Below, piece after piece: positions 8,722 to 15,233 of a DNA stretch of 19,038 nucleotides. The stretch lies in NCBI GenBank assembly GCA_039700805.1, contig JBCAZE010000048.1, positions 1-19,038 of the forward strand, in the 5' to 3' direction. Each line of letters opens with the position of its first letter. Within the stretch, counting starts at the first letter, position 1. The translations under genes were made by a program, and so were the position numbers. Under the pieces are notes generated by a model that saw only the letters and a program-made list of their open reading frames with translations, did no database searches and was not told the origin of the DNA. Origin of the DNA: CALBPI01 sp039700805. Lineage in GTDB: Bacteria; Pseudomonadota; Gammaproteobacteria; Steroidobacterales; Woeseiaceae.

Positions 8722-9816
8722 GAATGGGGAATAGGGCATCTCGAGCGCATCTGCGACCGCTTTGTGGGTGATATCACCGCGGTGTACGTTCACACCGTTC
8801 GCGAAATGACCGTCATTCGCGACCGCTTCGAGTCCACCCGACACCAGTTTCTGGATGTAGGGAATTGTCGCGTTGGTGAGTGCGAACGTCGACGTGCGAG
8901 ATACGCCGCCCGGCATGTTGGCCACGCAATAGTGCACGACATCGTCGACGACATAGGTTGGCTCGTCGTGCGTGGTAGGTTTGGACGTCTCGAAACACCC
9001 GCCTTGATCGATGGAAACATCGACCAGTACGGCACCTTTTTTCATGATTCCCAGCATGTCGCGCGTGATGAGCTTCGGTGCGGCTGCACCAGGAATCAGC
9101 ACTGTACCGATCACCAGGTCAGCGTCCTTGATGGCTTCGCAAATCGCATTGTGACTGGAGTAGCGCAGTGCTGTCTGCGTGCCGTAGTGCCGATCCAGCT
9201 CTTCCAGGCGTTGGACTGATTTTTCAAATAGTGTGACGTCGGCGCGAGCACCCAGCGCCATTTGCAACGCGTTCGTGCCAGCAATCCCGCCACCGAGGAT
9301 CACGACTTTCGCAGCACCGACGCCAGGAACACCGGAAAGCAAGAGCCCGCGTCCGCCGGCCGCTGATTCCAGAAGATGCGTGCCGACCTGTACCGACATG
9401 CGACCAGCAACCTGACTCATCGGCTTCAGTAGTGGCAGGCCGCCAATCGACGCCGTTACCGTTTCATAGGCGATAGCCGTGCATCCGGACTCGCATAACG
9501 CTTCTGCTTGAGGTTTGTCGGCCGCAAGGTGCAGGTAGGTAAACAGCGTATGGTCCGAGGTCAACTTTTTGCACTCAACAAGTTGCGGCTCCTTGACCTT
9601 GATGATGAGTTCGGCTTCACCAAATACCGCGTCAGCGTCGGCGACGATCGTCGCACCGGCCGCCTGATACTGCTCATCAGAGATATCAATCCCAAGACCC
9701 GCGCCGGACTGCACGAACACGCTGTGTCCTTCTCGCGTCAGATCGGCGACGCCATCGTGCGTCATACCAACACGACGTTCCTGAACCTTAATTTCAGTGG
9801 GAATACCAACTCGCAT
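8713..9816 (-). CDS. ald: alanine dehydrogenase
   Basis: A 367-residue NAD-dependent L-alanine dehydrogenase, catalysing reversible oxidative deamination of L-alanine to pyruvate and ammonia in the cytoplasm. Substrate-binding Arg15 lies in ERRVGMT, and the catalytic and binding residues known from this family are in place: Lys75 (IKVKEPQ), His96 (YLHLA) and Asp270 (VDVSIDQGG). The Rossmann NAD-binding loop is GGGIAGTNA (175-183). Length is close to the usual 370. The start has a Shine-Dalgarno AAGGAA about 8 bases upstream. It is separated by 143 bases from the downstream efflux operon on the same strand, which has its own promoter, so the two are probably separate units. It is divergent from the lipoprotein gene at 9965. 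Confidence 0.97.
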   Translation of the reverse strand: MRVGIPTEIKVQERRVGMTHDGVADLTREGHSVFVQSGAGLGIDISDEQYQAAGATIVADADAVFGEAELIIKVKEPQLVECKKLTSDHTLFTYLHLAADKPQAEALCESGCTAIAYETVTASIGGLPLLKPMSQVAGRMSVQVGTHLLESAAGGRGLLLSGVPGVGAAKVVILGGGIAGTNALQMALGARADVTLFEKSVQRLEELDRHYGTQTALRYSSHNAICEAIKDADLVIGTVLIPGAAAPKLITRDMLGIMKKGAVLVDVSIDQGGCFETSKPTTHDEPTYVVDDVVHYCVANMPGGVSRTSTFALTNATIPYIQKLVSGGLEAVANDGHFANGVNVHRGDITHKAVADALEMPYSPFSL

Positions 9817-9928
9817 AGCATTGATTCCTTATGAGTGTCCCGCGATGTGGGCGCAATTATGTCACGCCTTTGTGCATCGGTGGCCGCTTTGTGATGCCGA
9901 AACTCCAGTTTTTTCTTTCACGGCCGCC

Positions 9929-9957
9929 AACCCTCTTACGGTCATCAATCGAGGGTT
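9929..9957 (+). promoter_or_regulatory. hairpin covering the ribosome binding site of the lipoprotein gene
   Basis: AACCCTC (9929-9935) and GAGGGTT (9951-9957) are perfectly complementary around a 15-base loop. The right arm contains the GAGGG Shine-Dalgarno (9951-9955), 9 bases before the ATG at 9965. If the leader RNA folds this way, translation would be reduced until the stem opens. Confidence 0.45.
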
Positions 9958-9964
9958 GCTCGCA

Positions 9965-10780
9965 ATGGCAAGAAACACTATCGCGTCGCGTCTTTCGTGG
10001 CTCGCCACTGGCTTGTGCGTCGCTTTTTTGTCAGCCTGTGGAGGCGGCAGCGTTGAGAGCAATGTGCCAGCGCCCACCGCTGGCGCGGACAATCCCGACC
10101 TTGATATCGCAAAGCTTGCCTACAGCCCTGATGCACGAGTCCCGGCGGGATTCTATACCGAACCCCGTCGCTATCCGGACCGCAGCGAATTCCTGTTTCA
10201 CGTAAAAAATGTTGATCTTGGCATTCTTGCGGATAACGCCTACGAGCTCTGTACGGACGACTTTGCCGAAGCCTTGCAATGGTCCGAACAGAGCGCCACA
10301 GCCAGAGGCTTCGATAGCGACTTCTCCTCGAGCGAGGAAACGGCCTGGTTGTTCGGTTTCGAACGCACGATCAACGATCCCGAAGGCAGCATGTTGTTAA
10401 ATCGTGTCTTTAAGTGCGCGGCATTGGACCGGAGCGCGCTGGCTGACGATAGCGCTGCCGGGCAAGTTAACCGATCACCCGTGACCGCCGTCGATCTTAA
10501 GTTTCTGAGCGAGTACTTGTGGCAGTTTAGTCCGTTCAACAATGCCCTTAATGCGGTCGTTGAGAGCGCGGCCGCTGACACCGAGTTCCTCGCCCATGAC
10601 ATCCATCGTGTCGTCGTCCGTGTCGGAGAGGGCAGTATCAACGGTTGCGACAGCGTTGAGCTCTGGCGCTGGCGGCATAGCGTTGATAGCCAGACAGGTG
10701 AGCTCACCGAGACCGATGCATTCCAGCGCGCCTTCGACGCACGTCGCGAAAACGGTATTGTCGCCTTGTGCGGAGAATAA
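9965..10780 (+). CDS. lipoprotein of unknown function
   Basis: A 271-residue protein starting at the ATG at 9965. This start is preferred over the in-frame ATG at 9797 because it has a GAGGG Shine-Dalgarno and places a clean lipoprotein signal at the N-terminus, while 9797 would overlap the start of the divergent alanine dehydrogenase. The lipobox is LSAC with the lipidated Cys at residue 25, followed by a Gly/Ser/Pro linker typical of an unstructured tether. The mature part holds four further cysteines (in YELCTDDF, FKCAAL, NGCDSVEL and VALCGE), which could form disulfides in the periplasm. I recognise no domain. Gly at +2 after the Cys fits outer-membrane sorting. The gene stands alone and converges on the secreted protein gene at 10854, with a shared terminator between them. 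Confidence 0.85.
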   Translation: MARNTIASRLSWLATGLCVAFLSACGGGSVESNVPAPTAGADNPDLDIAKLAYSPDARVPAGFYTEPRRYPDRSEFLFHVKNVDLGILADNAYELCTDDFAEALQWSEQSATARGFDSDFSSSEETAWLFGFERTINDPEGSMLLNRVFKCAALDRSALADDSAAGQVNRSPVTAVDLKFLSEYLWQFSPFNNALNAVVESAAADTEFLAHDIHRVVVRVGEGSINGCDSVELWRWRHSVDSQTGELTETDAFQRAFDARRENGIVALCGE

Positions 10781-10808
10781 AAAAGGCCCACCGAAACGGT
10801 GAGCCTTT
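10779..10808. terminator. bidirectional intrinsic terminator between convergent genes
   Basis: A 10-base stem with one mismatch, AGGCCCACCG (10784-10793) and CGGTGAGCCT (10797-10806), has an AAA loop. Six A's precede it (10779-10784), giving a T-run on the minus strand, so it is a strong terminator for the small secreted protein gene. On the plus strand only three T's follow, so it works less well for the lipoprotein gene. Confidence 0.8.
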
Positions 10809-10853
10809 GGGGGAACCGACCCGGAGGAGACCGGCGGCATTTATTCCCTGCGC

Positions 10854-11207
10854 TTAGTCGACCGCGAGAGGAGACTGGCCGCGTCGACCTTTTTTCCACC
10901 AGCCCTCATCGATGTCGAGCTGCGCGGTGTTGCCTGCGCGGTCAATGACGCAGAGTGCACGATAACGCGTCGATTTCGCATCGGTAGGCGCCTTGTGGCG
11001 GACGGTGAGCCAGAAGCTCGATTGGTCACCGCTGTTGCTGAGTGCAACGCGATTGAACCGTGCATCGCCGTCAGCTAGCTCGGCACGAACGGCATCCTCA
11101 CAAGCATCCTGCAGATTTACGCTGTTGCCCGCGAATGCTGGCATCGCAGTGCCTAATGCCAACGTGGCGATTGTCACCAATTTCAAGCTTTTCGTTGTCG
11201 AAGTCAT
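10854..11207 (-). CDS. small secreted protein of unknown function
   Basis: A 117-residue exported protein. The ATG at 11207 is chosen because it has a strong Shine-Dalgarno AAGGAG (11215-11220 on the plus strand) seven bases away and begins a clear signal peptide: a lysine-containing start, a hydrophobic core, and a cleavage site AFA/GN after residue 26. The longer frame from 11321 would put the signal peptide inside the protein and overlap the LysR gene. The mature protein is about 91 residues with two cysteines (36 and 86), likely one disulfide, and an acidic-then-aromatic end (DIDEGWWKKGRRG). No family recognised. It is transcribed divergently from the LysR regulator over a 116-base intergenic region, the usual arrangement for a LysR target, so control by that regulator is plausible but unproven. 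Confidence 0.85.
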   Translation of the reverse strand: MTSTTKSLKLVTIATLALGTAMPAFAGNSVNLQDACEDAVRAELADGDARFNRVALSNSGDQSSFWLTVRHKAPTDAKSTRYRALCVIDRAGNTAQLDIDEGWWKKGRRGQSPLAVD

Positions 11208-11245
11208 GTTATTTCTCCTTGTGGGCGCGTGGGGGATATGGGGGA

Positions 11246-11258
11246 GTTGCGCCTCAAC
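11246..11258. promoter_or_regulatory. small inverted repeat in LysR divergent region, candidate operator
   Basis: GTTG (11246-11249) and CAAC (11255-11258) form a short dyad in the intergenic region between the LysR gene and its divergent neighbour. LysR proteins often bind T-rich/A-rich dyads of about this size in such regions. The match is short and could be chance. Confidence 0.25.
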
Positions 11259-11323
11259 GATTGAAAGCTTAGTCTTGCGAAAACGCATCAGCAATGACAA
11301 AAAAGCAACTTGGAAATGCAAAA

Positions 11324-12208
11324 ATGCATAACTTCGATTGGGACGATGTCCGCATATTTCTGTCCATCGTGGAGCACGGCTCGCTGAGCGCAGCGGCCGA
11401 GGCCTTGGATATCAACCAGAGCACCGTCAGTCGGCGCATTTCTTCGTTGGAAGAGAAGCTCGAAGTGTCGCTATTCGAGCGAAACCGCGGCAGTCGGTGG
11501 TCCGTCACAGCGGCGGGCGAGCAGATGTTGGATGCGGCGGAACTCATGAACGACAGCGCCAATATGATTGTTCGAGAGGTTGTGCGTAACAGCACGGAGC
11601 TGCGCGGTCACGTGTCTGTGACGTTTTCCGATATCGGTGCACGGTACCTGGCCGTACCGGCACTCGCGGCACTGGCACGAACATGGCCCGAACTCCAGTT
11701 GACGATGAATGTCAGCAATGACCTGTTGGACCTGTCTTCACGCGAGGCCGATGTTGCGTTGCGCATCGCCGATAACGTGCCTGGGGACATGTTGGCGACT
11801 CGCATTTGCAGCGTGTCGATCGGTGTCTACGGGACCCGTCATTGGTACGACCGCTTCGTCGCTGGCGAGCGTCGGTTACCGATGATCACGTGGATCAAAG
11901 ACGGTGACTTCGGTGGCTTGGTGGGTAACTTACAAACAGATTGGGATGTGAAGTATCGTTCCAACAACACGCAGGCGATGCTGGAGTTTGCACGCGCTGG
12001 ACTCGGTGTCGCGCCACTGTCTTGTTATGAGGCAGGTGATGTACCGCAGCTCGTTCGGTTCGAAATGTTCCCGCTGATCGAAGGACCTGGACTTTGGGTG
12101 TTGTCGCATTCTGATCTTCGCACGACCGCTCGGGTGCGGTTGGTTCGTGATGCGCTGGTCGAAGAACTGATGAAGGCCAAACCGCGCATTGAAGTTCAAC
12201 CAGCGTAA
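11324..12208 (+). CDS. LysR-family transcriptional regulator
   Basis: A 294-residue LysR-type regulator from the ATG at 11324 (an in-frame ATG at 11294 would add ten residues but has no visible Shine-Dalgarno; 11324 has a weak GGA nine bases upstream and gives the usual short lead into the helix-turn-helix). The winged helix-turn-helix is seen at about residues 10-52 (FLSIVEHGSLSAAAEALDIN, then QSTVSRRISSLEEKL and LFER). The rest is the two-lobed effector-binding domain, with the READVALRI segment that is common in this group. The effector is not predictable. It is divergent from the small secreted protein at 10854-11207. Downstream lies a 216-base stretch ending in a strong terminator. Confidence 0.93.
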   Translation: MHNFDWDDVRIFLSIVEHGSLSAAAEALDINQSTVSRRISSLEEKLEVSLFERNRGSRWSVTAAGEQMLDAAELMNDSANMIVREVVRNSTELRGHVSVTFSDIGARYLAVPALAALARTWPELQLTMNVSNDLLDLSSREADVALRIADNVPGDMLATRICSVSIGVYGTRHWYDRFVAGERRLPMITWIKDGDFGGLVGNLQTDWDVKYRSNNTQAMLEFARAGLGVAPLSCYEAGDVPQLVRFEMFPLIEGPGLWVLSHSDLRTTARVRLVRDALVEELMKAKPRIEVQPA

Positions 12209-12278
12209 GTCCATTTAAGATTTGCAAACAACTGTCACGAAACCGCTGAAGGCTCGATCTATCTCTTAATATTTCCCG

Positions 12279-12423
12279 GCAGGTAAGGCAATGACCGGTA
12301 TACTCAGGTGTGCCGGTACTCGCGACAGTCTCCCTTCGGTCGATTGCCGCCTGCGTGTAAACCAGTGTGTTTAGATGGGGTAGTTTTTTGGCGGGGTGGC
12401 AAATGCCATCTCGTCTTTTTTTT
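12279..12423 (+). ncRNA. structured transcript end: lysR 3'UTR or a small RNA (candidate)
   Basis: No plus-strand gene follows this stretch, yet it has a long possible stem: GCAGG (12279-12283) and GGCAATGACC (12287-12296) pair with GGTCGATTGCC (12338-12348) and CCTGC (12350-12354), about 15 pairs with small bulges. It ends in a strong terminator at 12390-12423. It does not look like 4.5S, 6S or tmRNA. A TATACT (12299-12304) could be a -10 for a shorter RNA, but no good -35 is seen. It may simply be the 3'UTR of lysR. Confidence 0.3.
12390..12423 (+). terminator. strong intrinsic terminator
   Basis: GGCGGGGTGGC (12390-12400) and GCCATCTCGTC (12405-12415) form an 11-pair stem, three pairs being G-U, with an AAAT loop. 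Eight T's follow directly (12416-12423). It acts on the plus strand only and ends one base before the stop side of the minus-strand gene at 12425. Confidence 0.85.
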
Positions 12424-12424
12424 G

Positions 12425-12886
12425 CTATCGCCAACGGCCACTGACATCGGCGGTCAGTCCTTTGTGAGCACGCCACTCACAATACAGCGCCATGAATGCG
12501 AGACCACACATTGTCATGCAAATCAGAGGTACATGTTCGCGCCACGGGTCTGCTTCGCCGGTCAGTCCATATAGCAGTACGAACGACAACTCTCCTAAAG
12601 CCATCATCAAAAACAGAATACAAAATGCCAGTAGCATCCATTGCGGCAGCGCACGCCACCAGCTACGAAGCCCGGTGACGAAGCGTTCGCGTCGCAATAG
12701 TGAGCGCAAGCACCAGACCAAAACGCCGGTAGCTACAGCGATCATTGCTAGCTGAAAGTCGAGCCAAATCGCGATGTCAGGCGACGATTCGACGCCCGAA
12801 ATGAACACAACCATCATCGTTACCTGGCAGCTCATGACGGCAAAAGCCATGAGGAAAAGCCCGGACATTGCCGTCGTGTTTTGCAT
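12425..12886 (-). CDS. four-helix membrane protein of unknown function
   Basis: A 153-residue inner-membrane protein with four hydrophobic segments at roughly residues 8-30, 42-62, 82-107 and 119-136. A basic, Arg/Trp-rich loop (RSLLRRERFVTGLRSWWR) lies between helices 2 and 3, which by the positive-inside rule puts it in the cytoplasm. The ATG at 12886 is used rather than the TTG one codon upstream. The Shine-Dalgarno is poor (GAG about 15 bases upstream). I recognise no family. It stands alone, divergent from yedI, and ends one base from the terminator of the opposite strand. Coding potential is supported by the consistent membrane pattern and by the lack of a better frame on the other strand. 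Confidence 0.7.
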   Translation of the reverse strand: MQNTTAMSGLFLMAFAVMSCQVTMMVVFISGVESSPDIAIWLDFQLAMIAVATGVLVWCLRSLLRRERFVTGLRSWWRALPQWMLLAFCILFLMMALGELSFVLLYGLTGEADPWREHVPLICMTMCGLAFMALYCEWRAHKGLTADVSGRWR

Positions 12887-12970
12887 CAATCGTCACTCGC
12901 TCTGAAACGTCACGATATTATTTCATGCATGACGCTGCGACGCTGCGTTCTGTCGCTGACCGTCGCCAAC

Positions 12971-12986
12971 AAACCTGATAAGGTTT
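12971..12986. promoter_or_regulatory. inverted repeat in the divergent region upstream of yedI
   Basis: AAACCT (12971-12976), GATA loop, AGGTTT (12981-12986): a perfect 16-base dyad between the divergent membrane protein gene and yedI. It could be an operator or part of the yedI leader. No clear promoter boxes are seen. Confidence 0.25.
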
Positions 12987-13033
12987 CACGCAACAGTCGT
13001 GATCAGCGGCGCATCAAACTCGGGGAGAGCACT

Positions 13034-13954
13034 ATGGCAGGCAGTCTGTTTCTGCTTTTGGATGATATCGCTACGGTATTGGATGACGTGGCTGCGATGA
13101 CCAAGGTGGCGGCGAAGAAAACCGCAGGTGTGCTGGGCGACGATCTCGCGTTAAACGCGCAACAAGTGACAGGCGTGAGAGCGGATCGCGAATTGCCGGT
13201 CGTTTGGGCGGTGGCCAAAGGGTCTGCGCTCAATAAGTTGATTCTGGTGCCGGCTGCACTGCTCATCAGTGCGATCGCGCCATGGGCAATCACACCGTTA
13301 CTCATGATTGGCGGTGCGTTCTTGTGTTTCGAGGGTGCAGAAAAAATCGCACATAAACTGTTACACCCTAAAGAGGCTGAACAAGATGTGGCGGCGCTGA
13401 GAGAGGCACTCGCTAAGCCCGAAGTTGATCTGCGCCAGGTTGAGAAAGAAAAGATTAAAGGTGCGATCAGGACCGATTTTATTCTCTCCGCTGAGATCAT
13501 CGTGATTTCTCTAGGGACCGTCGCTGACAAAACGCTGGACATCCGGTTTGGTGTGCTCGCTGCGATAGCGATCATTATGACGATCGGCGTTTATGGGCTG
13601 GTTGCTGGGATCGTCAAGCTCGATGATGGTGGCATGGCTTTGGCGCGTAAGGAGAGCAAGACTGCGCAGGCATTCGGACGGGGAATCCTCGCGGCTGCGC
13701 CTTGGCTGATGCGGTTTTTGTCGTTCTTTGGCACGGCGGCGATGTTCTTGGTGGGCGGTGGTATCGTCGCGCATGGCATTCCTGCGTTGCATCATCTTGA
13801 GGCGCAGTGGTTGCAAGGATTGACCGCACCTTGGGATACGCTGGGCAGCATGGCTTTCGGCGGCGTCACCGGGCTGATCGTCGGTGCATTAATTCTTGCC
13901 GTTGTCGAGATCGCAAAAAAGACATTCTCAAAAAAGGACACCGCGGTCGCCTGA
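13034..13954 (+). CDS. yedI: DUF808 inner-membrane protein, YedI homologue
   Basis: A 306-residue membrane protein matching E. coli YedI (about 305 residues) almost motif for motif as I remember it: LLDDIATVLDD near the N-terminus, AAKKTAGVLGDDLALNAQQV, RELPVVWAVAKGS and PWAITPLLMIGGAFLCFEG. The ATG at 13034 is chosen because of the Shine-Dalgarno GGGGAG (13022-13027) and because the family starts MAGS; the longer frame from 12881 is rejected. Several hydrophobic segments lie between residues about 75 and 300, with a charged linker (HPKEAEQDVAALREAL) in the middle. The family is widespread in bacteria, but its function is not established. It appears to be a single-gene unit. Confidence 0.95.
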   Translation: MAGSLFLLLDDIATVLDDVAAMTKVAAKKTAGVLGDDLALNAQQVTGVRADRELPVVWAVAKGSALNKLILVPAALLISAIAPWAITPLLMIGGAFLCFEGAEKIAHKLLHPKEAEQDVAALREALAKPEVDLRQVEKEKIKGAIRTDFILSAEIIVISLGTVADKTLDIRFGVLAAIAIIMTIGVYGLVAGIVKLDDGGMALARKESKTAQAFGRGILAAAPWLMRFLSFFGTAAMFLVGGGIVAHGIPALHHLEAQWLQGLTAPWDTLGSMAFGGVTGLIVGALILAVVEIAKKTFSKKDTAVA

Positions 13955-14016
13955 TCGCAAGCGACAGCTGCATCATTTCGTCAGCTGTAGCCTGACATAA
14001 CGTCAAATTTTTTCAG

Positions 14017-14033
14017 AACGGTTGTCAACCGTT
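14017..14033. promoter_or_regulatory. inverted repeat upstream of the repeat-protein gene
   Basis: AACGGTT (14017-14023), GTC, AACCGTT (14027-14033): a perfect 7-base dyad, 62 bases before the ATG at 14096. It could be a regulator site. Two other dyads, ACAGCTG/CAGCTGT (13964-13970, 13982-13988) and TGAC/GTCA before a T-run near 14008-14013, may act as the yedI terminator region. Confidence 0.35.
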
Positions 14034-14095
14034 TCCGCATGACTGCGTTTTAGTTCCCGAGAGCGGCGATTGCCGCAGAATTTCGGAGCAGAACC

Positions 14096-14842
14096 ATGCA
14101 GAAAACACTGATGACCATCTTCCTCGCAATGTTGATGCCAACCGCTTGCGTTACCTTTATTCCTGATGCTGAGGCGGCGCCGTTCGAAGCGCGCCTGTCG
14201 GCCGATGGCCCGAAAAAAGAGCGGGCACGGAGTCGCTCAGCGAATAGCGTCGAGCGCCGCAAAACCGTGACAGGACGCAATGGCCGTACTGCAGAACGTA
14301 CAAGCCGTGCGACCGTTGATCGGGAAAACCGAACCTTGACCCGCCAACAGACGGCCACTGGTCCGAATGGACGGACGGCGACTCGCGACTCTGTGACCAC
14401 ACGCACAGAAAACGGCTATCAGCGCAGCGCTGTGGCGACCGGGCCGAATGGGCAAACGGTGACGACGGAAGCCAATGGTAGCTACGACCCAGAATCCGGC
14501 TGGCAACGCAACCGCACCAGAACGGGTCCGAACGGCAACACGGCCACCGACAACGCAACGATCACACGAGACGGCGAAAACGGCGTATCGAGAACACGGG
14601 TGACGACCAGCCCAGACGGCCGCACAAGAACCCGCACGGATAATGCGCAAGTCGATCGTGACGCTGGAACCTACAGCCGTGACTCAAGCATTACGCGACC
14701 GAACGGTGACACGGTGACAGCCGATATCGATGTGGCTCGTACGGAATCTGGTCGCATCCGCACCGCAACCCGAACCGATGCGAACGGTAATACAGAGACA
14801 GTTACGAAAGAGATTGAACGCGAATCCCCCGATGATGAGTGA
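14096..14842 (+). CDS. exported protein of seven ~28-residue TGPNGxT repeats
   Basis: A 248-residue protein with a Shine-Dalgarno GGAG seven bases before the ATG. The N-terminus is a signal peptide, with cleavage likely at AEA/AP after residue 27; a Cys at 18 lacks a good lipobox. After a basic linker the rest is seven repeats. The cores are TGRNGRT (59), TGPNGRT (88), TGPNGQT (115), TGPNGNT (143), TSPDGRT (171), TRPNGDT (200) and TDANGNT (227), spaced 29, 27, 28, 28, 29 and 27 residues. Between cores a second element recurs, roughly acidic-x-G-aromatic/hydrophobic-x-R (ENGYQR, ESGWQR, ENGVSR). The alternating Thr/Arg pattern with NG turns suggests stacked beta-hairpins. Composition is rich in Thr, Arg, Asn and Gly and almost without hydrophobics. 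It probably acts in the periplasm or at the cell surface; function unknown. Confidence 0.88.
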   Translation: MQKTLMTIFLAMLMPTACVTFIPDAEAAPFEARLSADGPKKERARSRSANSVERRKTVTGRNGRTAERTSRATVDRENRTLTRQQTATGPNGRTATRDSVTTRTENGYQRSAVATGPNGQTVTTEANGSYDPESGWQRNRTRTGPNGNTATDNATITRDGENGVSRTRVTTSPDGRTRTRTDNAQVDRDAGTYSRDSSITRPNGDTVTADIDVARTESGRIRTATRTDANGNTETVTKEIERESPDDE

Positions 14843-14884
14843 TCCCCCAAGTCACTCTCTTTTTGCACACCTCCCTGTGCACTT

Positions 14885-14921
14885 GCCGGTGAGCTACCCT
14901 GAGGCTCACCGGCCTTTTTTT
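14885..14921 (+). terminator. strong intrinsic terminator of the repeat-protein gene
   Basis: GCCGGTGAGC (14885-14894) and GCTCACCGGC (14904-14913) form a perfect 10-base stem with a 9-base loop, followed by C and seven T's (14915-14921), 42 bases after the stop codon. Confidence 0.92.
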
Positions 14922-14987
14922 ATGTTCAGGATGAACGGTATGCCGCGGAGGCCAGGGATGGACGGGAGCGGCGATGTTCAGGATGAA
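14922..14987. repeat. 14-base direct repeat between two terminators
   Basis: ATGTTCAGGATGAA occurs at 14922-14935 and again at 14974-14987, a 52-base step, in the non-coding stretch between the terminators of the two convergent genes. I see no gene between 14922 and 14987. It may be part of a dispersed intergenic repeat. Confidence 0.6.
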
Positions 14988-15022
14988 AACAAAAGGCCGG
15001 ATGCGCAACGCACATCCGGCCT
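14988..15022 (-). terminator. intrinsic terminator of the PEP-CTERM gene
   Basis: AGGCCGGATG (14994-15003) and CATCCGGCCT (15013-15022) pair perfectly around a 9-base loop. On the minus strand the stem is followed by TTTTGTTTT. A second hairpin, ATCGGGC (15033-15039) / GCCCGAT (15043-15049), lies between it and the gap. If the gap is artificial, the stem begins about 37 bases after the PEP-CTERM stop codon. Confidence 0.85.
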
Positions 15023-15023
15023 A

Positions 15024-15078
15024 CGTCCTGTCATCGGGCAGCGCCCGATTGAACGTTGTTAGCGGCGGCGGCTAACCA
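15024..15078. repeat. 55-base copy left of the gap
   Basis: These 55 bases are identical to 15179-15233 on the other side of the N run. They hold the last codons, stop and 3'UTR of the PEP-CTERM gene read on the minus strand. Both copies end at contig edges, so this is probably one sequence written twice. Confidence 0.9.
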
Positions 15079-15178
15079 NNNNNNNNNNNNNNNNNNNNNN
15101 NNNNNNNNNNNNNNNNNNNNNNNNNNNNNNNNNNNNNNNNNNNNNNNNNNNNNNNNNNNNNNNNNNNNNNNNNNNNNN
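15079..15178. other. assembly gap of 100 N
   Basis: Exactly 100 N's, the conventional size for a gap of unknown length. It is flanked on both sides by the same 55 bases, so the real distance may be zero (contigs overlapping by 55) or may hide a repeat unit. Confidence 0.98.
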
Positions 15179-15233
15179 CGTCCTGTCATCGGGCAGCGCC
15201 CGATTGAACGTTGTTAGCGGCGGCGGCTAACCA
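15179..15233. repeat. 55-base copy right of the gap
   Basis: Identical to 15024-15078. It contains the end of the PEP-CTERM gene (VSRRR and stop) and its 3' hairpin. Confidence 0.9.

Noticed and set aside
9797..9964. Upstream in-frame extension of the lipoprotein gene to an ATG at 9797
   Set aside because: It would overlap the start of alanine dehydrogenase and bury the lipoprotein signal; the ATG at 9965 has a ribosome site and a clean lipobox.
10240..10899. 219-residue minus-strand frame opposite the lipoprotein
   Set aside because: Serine/arginine-rich shadow composition; the plus strand has a signal sequence and ribosome site, and the frame crosses the terminator at 10779-10808.
11208..11321. 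Longer start of the small secreted protein at 11321
   Set aside because: A strong ribosome site and signal peptide begin at 11207; the extension has neither and overlaps the lysR start.
12279..12423. Known housekeeping RNA (4.5S, 6S, tmRNA)
   Set aside because: No conserved 4.5S apical loop, no 6S-like long open-complex hairpin and no tRNA-like ends.
12881..13033. Longer start of yedI at 12881
   Set aside because: The family begins with MAGS at 13034, which has a GGGGAG ribosome site; the extension overlaps the divergent gene start.
14157..14650. Long open frames on the minus strand opposite the repeat protein
   Set aside because: They arise from the repetitive, GC-biased codons of the real gene; no ribosome site or sensible protein pattern.
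14930..15062. Possible small gene between the terminator at 14921 and the gap
   Set aside because: Open frames here run through a terminator and direct repeats and have no ribosome site.
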